Source of the DNA: Cylicocyclus nassatus
Lineage: Eukaryota; Nematoda; Chromadorea; Rhabditida; Strongylidae
Direction: 5' to 3'
NCBI GenBank assembly: GCA_958299035.1
Contig: CATQJL010000112.1
Coordinates: forward strand, 61,611,823-61,675,822
Length of the DNA: 64,000 bases
Part shown: positions 55,793-64,000 of the stretch, in pieces
Layout of the letters: every line of letters starts with the position of its first letter
Numbering within the stretch: position 1 is the stretch's first letter
Notes under the pieces: model-generated
Told to the model about the DNA's origin: nothing
The model's database searches: none
What the model saw: only the letters and a program-made list of their open reading frames with translations
Program-made: the position numbers and the translations under genes

Positions 55793-58483
55793 CAGGGTCA
55801 AGCGTGTAATGCGACTGTGGCAAGGGGTCGTAAAGGGGGCATCGGCGGTAGGGGGGGGGTCGTAAGAGAGGGTGGTCCAAATTAAAAAAGTGTGGTATGT
55901 AGGAAATAAGCTTCTTAGTCGCAAACATTCTATACTTTTCCAAAAACATCATTTTTCTCCCTGCAAAAAGGTGTCGCAGGCGGGGATCGAACTTGCTGGC
56001 CACAAGCACCGAAGACTCCAAAGGCACTTTCAAAAGCTCAAGCATATTCATGCATGTGTGACAAGAATGTCAAATCTACTAATTGGCCTAGAACTGGTTC
56101 CGAAGCATCACTAAAGTCTCATACACTCGACAAAAGCGCACATCTAGATCAACGATGACAATCAATAATTCGTAAATCTTTTTATAATGCATTTATACGG
56201 CCCTTACAATTTATATGTACTTTAGATAAGCCCTGCTATTACTGTGCGAAATCTGGTGTTATTTTGTAAACTGTGCATTTTCTTATGATTTTTTGTATGG
56301 TAACAAAAAATAAGAAAAGGGGGGTCGTATCTGGGTCGCATCTCAATTTTTTCGGAGCTATCGAAGCTTGCTGGCTGCAATTTTGCTGCTTTATGAGACC
56401 ATCTTCCTACTTTGGCCCGTAGTAAAGCTAATTCAGTTCAGGTGAACTGAACTGAAGCCCTCATCCAAGGTTCGGTAAGGTAAACTGCCTATCACCAGCT
56501 TCCTATGTTGTAAGAATGCAAAATGAGATTTCAGCTGACCGTCCGTCTACCTGACGAGGTAGTCTACCCTACTTCAGTCAGTTCACATTCAGTTAGACTA
56601 CCTATTGATGTAAATAGTGTGCCAATGATGATACGCAAAGAAAATTCTCGTAAGTTACTCTTGAGTAACTTACAACACACGTCAGTTTAACATGTCGAAG
56701 TGGAGCCACAGTGCAAGCTGACGATACTCAACAAGTTTTAACAAGTGCGGCCACATCTCCGCCGCTAGTTCCAATCACATAGATGTGCATGTTTGGCGAA
56801 CGCGTTTCGACTTGTATACTTGCATGGACGTGACATGCTCAATCTTACCATCGCGGATAGTTGGCAATATCAATCAATGGCTCGACTGAGGCAGAGCTGA
56901 CTTGTCAAAGCCTCAAATTAAGCTGTCCTCAGTTGAGATCGAATGAGGAGCTCTACTACAGGCCTTTTCTCATAAAAATTGCAGGCTGTTTTATAACTTC
57001 TCTGGTAAGTTACAAAATTTTGAGCTCAAAAAAGTCTGGGTACTAAGCTACAGAATCTGTTCATTGCAGCCTCTCAGTCAGGGCCCGGCACGCGTTGGTT
57101 TGAAGCGTTTCTGGAAACGAAGCCCACCATGACTTCGCGAAAAATTACGAAGTCCCTCTTGACGTAAAAATCAGTGGGGAAACCCTTAATTAGTCAAAAT
57201 AACATTAAAAAGCGAAAAAGACGCATTTTGAGGTAACTAATACAACAAAAAAAGCAAAAAGAAAACATTTCGAATTGATTAAAGGCTCTGTCATTGGGTA
57301 GTGTACCATTTTAGCGCTCAGAATGTCGAGAACCTCCTAGGCCAACCAAATCTGTAGCCTCAACAATCTGGCAGTGCAATTTTCGCCGCGTAGTTCAAAG
57401 GACATCGCGTGTGGTTGGAGCGCAATATCTATCAACGCGTATAGATTTGCACTTCTTTTGGCTCAAAAAAAGAGGAGAGGCAATAGTTTGATTCGCTCTC
57501 TTCACTATATAATAGATTTTTGAGCGTTTTAATCGTCCAAATCAAAAAGGTCCAAAACTTATGTGAACTCTCCGAATTTTATGCTCCGAACCAACCCAGT
57601 TGGTTCGGTGGTTGGTCTAGAAACCAACAAATCCGGAACGGGTATTCAGACACATAAGTTTTGGGAACTTTTTACATAGCATAGTTTGGAGTAATATTGT
57701 ATACTCATAGCCCAAATTCGGAGCCATGTGATTGCTTGTGCGCTGTAAACAAGCCATTTGTTTGTTTGAGTCTTGCATCTGAAATTTGCGCGCTTGCGAA
57801 AGAACACGTTCAACTCGTGAAACCTGACATGTTCGTCATGTTTTTTGGCCCTTCCTTCAGGACCTCATAAAAACGATGTCCCCGTTGCTTCTAACTCCAA
57901 AAACGAAGTCCAGTTTGACCCCAAACCATCGGTGCCGGGCCCTGCTCTCAGTCTTTTCCTGGCCTTAGATACGAATTTTCAAACTACCGTGCTCATGCAC
58001 GTTTTTGACATCGTTCTGGGTGGCGCTAAAGCGGTTTTTTTTCGCAGGAAAAACTGTGCAAAATGTAGGAAGTAAGCTTCTTAGCGAAAACGTATTTTGT
58101 AGTTCAAGAATGTCATTTCTTTCTGCGTGCAAAAATTTGTGTCGCATACGGAAACCGAATCTGCTGGCCTGAAGTATGCCTGGAAATTCAGAAAAAAACT
58201 TGCAGAATCAAACATTATCGAAGGTATGTATGTGTGCTACAGATGCTGGGCGCACCCATTGACCTAGAAATGCTTCCAAAACCTCACTGAAGTTCGCACG
58301 CAGGTGTTTTTTGAATTGACGTTCGTTTATGCAGCGAGGAATGTGGGCAGGTGAGGTAAGGGGGGTAGATGGGAGCTTGAGGGGAGAGGGGGGGGGGTAG
58401 ATGGGGCGGGGTCGTACGGATGGGTACCTTCAAGGGGGGTGTCGTAAATGGGGTCCCGGATCGCATCAACACGCTTAACCCTG
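55793..58483. mobile_element. hAT-like element N2, copy 1 (contains N1)
   Basis: CAGGGTCAAGCGTG and the inverted CACGCTTAACCCTG are flanked by GTTGGTAT on both sides (55,785-55,792 and 58,484-58,491). Multiple GGGGTCGTA-type words lie near both ends, like the subterminal transposase sites of hAT elements. Compared with copy 2 it has two extra blocks: about 0.54 kb at 56.42-56.96 kb and the N1 element at 57,080. No transposase seen. Confidence 0.88.
57080..57944. mobile_element. hAT-like MITE N1, copy 2
   Basis: CAGGGCCCGGCAC and GTGCCGGGCCCTG are flanked by CTCTCAGT (57,072-57,079 and 57,945-57,952). N2 copy 2 shows the empty site CCTCTCAGTCTTTTCCTGG at about 60,659, confirming the insertion. 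Confidence 0.9.
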
Positions 58484-58491
58484 GTTGGTAT

Positions 58492-59080
58492 TCTTTCCTT
58501 CTCCAGATGGCGTGTCATATGAGTTGCCAGTAGAGTGTGTAGCTTGTGTCCGCCCGCTCTCAGTAAGTTGGCGGTGATTCCATCAGGACCAGGGGCTGTG
58601 CCTGGTTTCATGCCTTCTATGGCCGAGCGTACTTCCGAAGGAAGAATACTCTGTGGGCTGCTCACCGGTGGGGATGATAGGGTCTGGTACCTGCGTCGTG
58701 GGTTGAAGAAGTTCGTTGTAAAAGTCCCTTGTTATCGCTTCCATTTCGCGTCGGGGTTCACTATTCTTCCGTCCTTATTCAGTAGAGCTTGCATCGGTAT
58801 CTCATGCTCGCGAGGGTCCTTACGACACCTCTTCAGACTTTTCCTGTCCTGTGCTGCTTCCAATATCTTCACTTATCGATATCGCTTCAGATCCTCTTGT
58901 ACGGCTTTCCTGCAAACGCCGATGAACAGTATTTGGTCGAGATGCGATACACTTGGATCTGCGCGCAGGATTCTCCTTTTCTGGAGAAGCTCCTTGCTGT
59001 TGTTCGTCAATTGTCCCGAGCCTCTTTCCACAGTAACAATTGCCTGCTCTGCACAGCTGCGTAGTCCTTCAATCAACTTT
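58492..59080 (-). pseudogene. RTE linker and RT N-terminus
   Basis: Contains VERGSGQLTNNSKELLQKR, LRADPSVSHLDQILFIGVCR and SAIEGMKPGTAPGPDGITAN, the last being the RT start region of RTE elements. It ends at LEKERIP, where N2 copy 1 is inserted; the frame resumes with QWRTSRTILL at 55,784. Confidence 0.8.
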
Positions 59081-59837
59081 TCTAGATCTTCTGTTGGATT
59101 TTCTCAAGCTCCATTTCTTGTTAACAAGAATATGATCGATTTTCGCGTGTGCCGTTCCATTTGGTGACTCCCACGTCCAGCGGCGGTGTTCTTTCTTCTG
59201 GTAAAACGAATTTTCATGGAATAAACGGGCCGCTTCTATGAGTCCGACGAGTCTGTCTCCGTTCTCGTTCCGACTTCCCAGTCCAAATTTTCCAATTCTG
59301 TCGCCTTGTTGGTGTTGTGACTGTCCTATCCTTGCATTGAAGTCGCCAACGATGAACTTGTAGAACGAGTTCTCCTTACGAATGGCGTCTTCCAGTTCCT
59401 CATAGAACTTGTCGAGTTCGGATTTATCTGCTGCATCTGTGGGCGAATAACAGTTGATAATACTAATCTTCTTCCGACCCGGAGCAACAAGTCTTAGGCC
59501 TAAGGCATACCTCGCGCGATTGCTGTCGCTGCGCGATTTGGCACAACAGCGACTCTCTGTAGCTCGTCGTTAATGCGTTCCCTTTGGTCAGAACTTAAGC
59601 CAATTGCAACAACTTACACAAGCTATTCGTCTATGCGTTCGAGAAGCGCGCATGATAAATTTGTAGAATTCTGGCAAATCGCCAAGTCGCATGAAAGCGG
59701 CGATTTGGCCAAATCGCGTGAAGTATTCCTTAGGCTTTAGGACTGCTAGTCGTGGCGACAGGATTTCATAAGTCGACGAAGTGGCTAACGGAATGGTGTA
59801 CGACAAATCCCACGCCACCGATATTACGTGTTGGAAC

Positions 59838-61212
59838 CAGGGTCAAGCTTGTGATGCGACTGTCGCAACGGGGGGTCGTAAAGAGGGTACCTAAGGTGGG
59901 GGGGGGGGTCGTAAGGGAAGGTAGTTAGGCTAAAATACCCTAAGCTTGAAGGGAAATCAAAAAGCAGATAATTAGTTATGTTCTTTACAATAAATCTATA
60001 AAAAAGTGGAAATCAGACTAAAAAAGATCAAAAATGTGTAAAAATTCTCAAAAAAAACATTTACAAGAGCTCAAAACACTTTTGAAGGATGTATGGCTTG
60101 ATAAAATTGCTAAATGTACCAATTTCCCTAGAAATCTTGCTTCCGAAGCCCTCCTGAAGTCTCATACACTCGACAAAAGCGAATGTCTTTACCAGCTGTG
60201 ACCATCATAAATTTTTAAATCTTTTTGTAATGTTTTTCACGGGCCCATATGATTTATCTGTACTTTGGAAATGCTCCGCTACATCAGTGCAAAATTTGGT
60301 GTTATTTTGTCAACTTTGGATTTTCTTATAATTTTATGTATGGCAGCAAAAAATCAGGAAAGGGGGGTCGTACCTGGGTCGCATCTAAATTTCTTCGGAG
60401 CTATTGAAGCTTGTTGGCTGCAATTCTGCTGTAATATGAGGCCCTTCTACTTTCCATCTTAAAAATTGCAGGCTGTTTTATGACTTCTCTGGTAAGTTAC
60501 AAAATTTTAAGCTCAAAAATCCCAGTTTTTGCTGTTTAGGATCGCATCTAAATTTGCGAGAGTCGCATCTAAATTTTTTCGAGCTTACTGCTCCTCATGA
60601 GCTGAAACTTTTTCTATGGATAGTGTGGGCAGTATACTACAGAATCTGTGCTTTGCAACCTCTCAGTCTTTTCCTGGCCATAGTTACGAATTTTCAAACT
60701 ACCGTGCTCATGCACGTTTTCGACGTCGTTCTGGACGGCGCTCAAGCGGTTTTTTTCGCGGGAAAACTGTGGAAGAGGTAGAAAGTAAGCTTCTTAGTCG
60801 AAAACATTTTTTGTAGTTCAAACGTCATTTTTTTTCTCCGTGCAAAAATTTGTGTCGCCTACGGGAATCGAATTTACTGGTCTGAAGTATGCCTGAAAAT
60901 TCAAAAAAAAACTTGCAGATTCTCAAACATTATTGAAGGTGTGTTTGTGTGCTACAGATGCTGGACGCACCCATTGGCCTAGAAATTCTGCTTCAGAAAC
61001 CTCACTGAAGTTCTCACGCAGGTGTTTTTTGAGATTGACATTCGTTTATGCAAATTACCGCGGGGAATGTGGGCAGGGGAGGTAAGGGGGATAAATGGCG
61101 GAGGGTGGGGAGGAGAGGGAGGGGGGAAAGAGGGGGGTGTCGTAGGATGGGTACCTTCAAGGGGGGGGGTCGTAAATGAGGGTCCCGGATCGCATCAACA
61201 CGCTTGACCCTG
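59838..61212. mobile_element. hAT-like element N2, copy 2
   Basis: CAGGGTCAAGCTTG and CACGCTTGACCCTG are flanked by GTTGGAAC (59,830-59,837 and 61,213-61,220). 1,375 bp, collinear with copy 1 without its extra blocks. Confidence 0.9.
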
Positions 61213-61295
61213 GTTGGAACCTTCTCTCCTAGTATGATAAGAGTTCCATCCTTCCTTTTGAGCGTAATCGAGCTTCTGTTCTTTGTTTCGTGTAA

Positions 61296-61758
61296 GGGTT
61301 GTTTCATACTGCCGCACTGACTGCAGCAGACTGCAGCTGACCGCACTGACCGCAACGGCCGCACAGACGCTGCATGCTTTCGTAAAAGAGAAAACAATTG
61401 CGATTATGTCAAAACCGTGATTTACGCCTAAGAGGTTCATAGGTTCTAACCTACTCTTTTCAATCAAATTTTGGCGATTGTTTTTCATTCGTATGCTTAT
61501 ATTTGTTCTGATTCTCCCTTTATTGCATATATCTGTTTTACTTTCGTTCGTGTTGTCTTTTGGATCTAGGCATATAATGTTGTTGATTGTTTGGGCTACA
61601 ACTATTTATCCTCTCCACCTTCACGGAAGGATACAGCGATCTGTGCAGCCCTTGCGGTCAGTGCGGTCATGCAGCTGCTGCAGTCTGCTGCAGTCTGCTG
61701 CAGTCTGCTGCAGTCTGCTGCAGTCTGCTGCAGTCAGTGCGGCAGTCTGAAACAACCC
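61296..61758 (-). mobile_element. PIF/Harbinger-like MITE, copy 2
   Basis: GGGTTGTTTCATACTGCCGC and GCAGTCTGAAACAACCC are flanked by TAA (61,293-61,295 and 61,759-61,761). Inverse orientation to the copy at 32.2 kb and with fewer CTGCAGTCTG units. Inserted in the RTE endonuclease codons. Confidence 0.85.
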
Positions 61759-62339
61759 TAAAGCAATCACATCGTATTTAGTGCGTTGCGGCGTCTAGGA
61801 GAACGAAGAGCTCGTGGGCTGGAGCTAAGCTGCTTGCATTGTTTGTGCACAATCGAAAACATCCTCCGTGCCTTGTCGAATCCGTTCTGTTGCCGATAAG
61901 ATAATGGACGTCTCGCTTTTGCACCTGAGATTTCTTCGCCCCTCACCGGCCGTACGGCCATCCGACATCCCAAGCGGCAGGCGAACACGGTGAGCAGGGT
62001 ACTGGGGCGACCGGTTTAAAGTTGTGCAAGCCATTGAATTTCCTGCCACCCTAGATAGCCTGGCTGGAGCATTCTAGGGGTGTGTCGAAGCAGTCGGTGC
62101 TCCCTGGATGACACTGACGGTTTTTGCCTCCTGGCGACTTCAGCACGCGTTGTCAGGCAGGTGGCAACGAATCCTGACATGTTGACTTGGAGTGATCTGC
62201 TTTAGCTGGACTGACTCGCGAATTCGGACCTTCTTGCTACACACAGGGGCACCCCCTCGCCACGTTGAGGCAGCCGACCGTGAAGGGGAGAGCAGAAACG
62301 AGAAACCTTTTTTCGGAGTTTGGAGACTTGCGCCGTAAA

Positions 62340-62480
62340 GGCAGAGCATCACTTATCGCTCTGCGTTAGAGTGCGCATACCGCCATGATCTCAAAGAATC
62401 CCACAGCAAGTCTGCTGCTTAGCCGTGGCGGGTACCGTACCACTCGTCAAAATTCAAGTGTAACTTTGGAAAATGCATGT
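62340..62480. repeat. TTAA-type MITE fragment
   Basis: AAAGGCAGAGCATCACTTAT and the TGCGCATACCGCCA region resemble the remnants at 1.08 and 33.35 kb. Confidence 0.4.
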
Positions 62481-62489
62481 TCTCGCCGT

Positions 62490-63290
62490 TCTCGCTCTCT
62501 CCTATAATCTAAATTTAGCATAGCGGATAAGCGTAAGTAAAAGCTAGAACTTGAGTTAACACAGCTTTTAAGCTCGTGACAACATTCACATCTAACAGCT
62601 TTTGGATTTTCACCGGGTGGACTACTAGAAGACGTTGAATATTCGAGATTGGAAACTGAGCACCGGTTTGCAGTGTGTAACGTTAACCAAGTGGTGAAAA
62701 ATCCCATTCTGCATGTATTTTGGCAACTAAAGATTTGAAAAAGAAACGAGTAAGGAACATCTTCCATCCCCTGTTATGTCTATGCCCTCCGTAGGTATTT
62801 GGGAAAAAAGTTATTTGTAGAACAGGTCTGTCAACCACTTGCATTTCAAAACGTTTGATGGAAAGAGAATGTTCTTTTCCGGCCTTTATCAAACATGGAC
62901 TGGGAGGGGGTTCACTTGAGCGAGCAATCTGGGAACAAGGCTATGCAGTTGCAAAGAGCACAAGGAGATGATGGACATCCACATTTGACCTTTGAATGTA
63001 CACTTTATTTACCATTTCAAGTCTTTTACAAAGATCAATTCTTATATCATAGCCCATGATCGAGATTCGCAGTGCATTAAGCATGCACGAGACTTCAATC
63101 TGTAGCTTCTTTTACTTATATAATTTCTGTGCAGCATGCTTCAAATTTTCTTATCTGCCTGTCAGCGGGTTCAGAAACTCATCCGCGTTACTTTGAAACC
63201 TTCCTTACAATACTGCTTTGTTCGCTGCTGGGGTCAATGTGATCAGCATGGTTGTGAATTCTTTTCCTCAGTGTGCTTATTGCTTGCCAG
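62490..63290. other. No supported feature
   Basis: Short minus frames at 62,447-62,892 lack supporting domains or splice links. Confidence 0.35.
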
Positions 63291-63296
63291 TGCATC

Positions 63297-64000
63297 ACCT
63301 CTGCTTCGCAGAGGCTCGCACTGGCCCTATTTTCTGTATGCTTCACTCATTCCCGCATAATAATGGCATTGAAATTCACCGCGCTATGTAGGCCATCACG
63401 AATGATTCGCAAACAACTACTCATTTCTAAAGGTTTTTCGTGTAAGATCGGTATTTTCGCGTGAATGGAATTTTTCTCAAATGAACAGATGCAAATTTGT
63501 ATAGGTTTCTGAAATTTTTAAGGCTTGGTAGTCGTCATGATGATAATAACCATCATGGGCTACATCTCTGTGCGAAAACCTTCTCAAATGATCAGGTAAA
63601 TCTTGGCAAATTAAACATTTACGCTACTAATTCTTCTTGGCGCCATTTTCGTAAAGTAGCCAAGTTTACTTCAGTTTTCTAGGCTAAAGTCCATGGCTTC
63701 TACATTAGCTTGTCAAACATATCCATGACATGCAAGAAGTGGTGGTACAGGCCCAATTTTACTGGTTAGAAGCCAGGTGGATCCGCTTGACGCACAATTT
63801 TTGAGAAATCCACTCAACGAATCCGCTCGTGCTTTTGCATAGTGGACTTTCATGATGTTAGCTTGCGCCATGCAAAATTTGGGCACAGGTCGTTGGCTGA
63901 AACACGCTCCTCGAATTTCGTAACGGACCGACAGACAGACATACAGTACTTAACAACTACTCATTTCTAAAGGTTTTTCGTGTGAGATCGGTATTTTCGC
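63297..64000 (+). repeat. R1 repeat, copy f, running off the window
   Basis: Begins CCAGTGCATCACCTCTGCTT. After CGACAGACAGACATACAGTA the sequence TTAACAACTACTCATTTCTA repeats an internal stretch first seen at 63,412, so a second partial copy starts where the CA tract normally lies. Confidence 0.75.

Larger units (their letters stand above)
59100..61845 (-). pseudogene. RTE apurinic-type endonuclease, split
   Basis: The N-terminal part at 61,845-61,762 reads KYDVIALHETK across the junction of the insert at 61,296-61,758, when one TAA is removed. It continues KDGTLIILGEKVPTRNIGGV across the N2 copy 2 insertion. Further on are IINCYSPTDAADKSELDKFY, KFIVGDFNARIGQSQ (about 59,350) and HRRWTWESPNGTAHAKIDHI. 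These are the catalytic motifs of the nicking endonuclease. A low-similarity stretch at 59.59-59.76 kb may be another small insert. Confidence 0.8.
53960..62340 (-). mobile_element. RTE-type non-LTR retrotransposon with four major insertions
   Basis: Minus-strand pieces appear in order: 5' leader (62.3-61.9 kb), APE-like endonuclease (61.85-59.1 kb), linker and RT start (59.08-58.49 kb), RT core (55.78-54.9 kb) and the C-terminal part (54.46-53.97 kb, with SPRGRPTKRWCDEF and WMTIARSRNEW). Subtracting the inserts at 61,296, 59,838, 55,793 and 54,471 leaves about 3.4 kb, the usual RTE length. It also carries several stops, so it is inactive. Its outer ends are approximate. Confidence 0.85.

Noticed and set aside
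55970..56000. tRNA-like T-arm CGGGGATCGAAC inside N2 (similar at 58,140 and 60,850)
   Set aside because: The word is repeated in the N2 copies but no cloverleaf can be built upstream.

Overview
The window looks like nuclear DNA of a nematode, most likely a strongylid such as a hookworm or a relative. The evidence is chains of small exons joined by introns of about 41-56 bp with GT donors and TTTCAG/TTTAG-type acceptors, an apparent trans-splice acceptor just before a start codon, an RTE non-LTR retrotransposon with nematode-style endonuclease motifs, and a very high load of small DNA transposons. There is no operon structure, rRNA or convincing tRNA. Exon chains were built by eye from open frames, splice signals and phase agreement, so exon ends are proposals. 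The species call is an inference.

Genes. (1) 345-801, minus: terminal exons of an unrecognised gene or degraded element. (2) 3,595-6,270, minus: unrecognised exons plus a C2H2 zinc-finger remnant, split by a TTAA transposon. (3) 17,147-18,010, plus: last four exons of an unrecognised gene. (4) 23,092-29,562, plus: a cyclin, with both cyclin folds, a basic N-terminal segment and a stop. (5) 35,330-52,418, plus: one or more linked genes of at least 20 small exons. The middle part is built from duplicated exon pairs (phase 1-2 then phase 2-1) that encode K/N-I-R/L motifs, and the last exon encodes one transmembrane helix.

Mobile DNA fills most of the rest. At 53.96-62.34 kb lies one RTE element (minus strand), broken by a TAA-TSD element, two copies of one hAT-like element (the second containing a further hAT-like element) and a TTAA element. 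Removing these leaves about 3.4 kb, close to normal RTE length. A Penelope-like element with RT and GIY-YIG remnants and hammerhead-like cores in its inverted ends sits in the large cyclin intron. Other families, many with visible target-site duplications (TSDs), are TAA-type (PIF/Harbinger-like), TTAA-type, TA-type (Tc1/mariner-like), 8-bp-TSD types, a solo LTR, and an unclassified ~700-bp repeat 'R1' (six copies) that carries CA microsatellites, one of them grown to 0.8 kb.

Layout: 0-6 kb degraded minus-strand genes and TTAA elements; 7-16.9 kb fold-back and nested elements; 17-18 kb gene; 18.4-22.6 kb elements; 23-29.6 kb cyclin; 30.5-34.4 kb elements; 35.3-52.4 kb modular gene(s) with intron elements; 54-62.3 kb RTE nest; 63.3 kb to the end an R1 copy.
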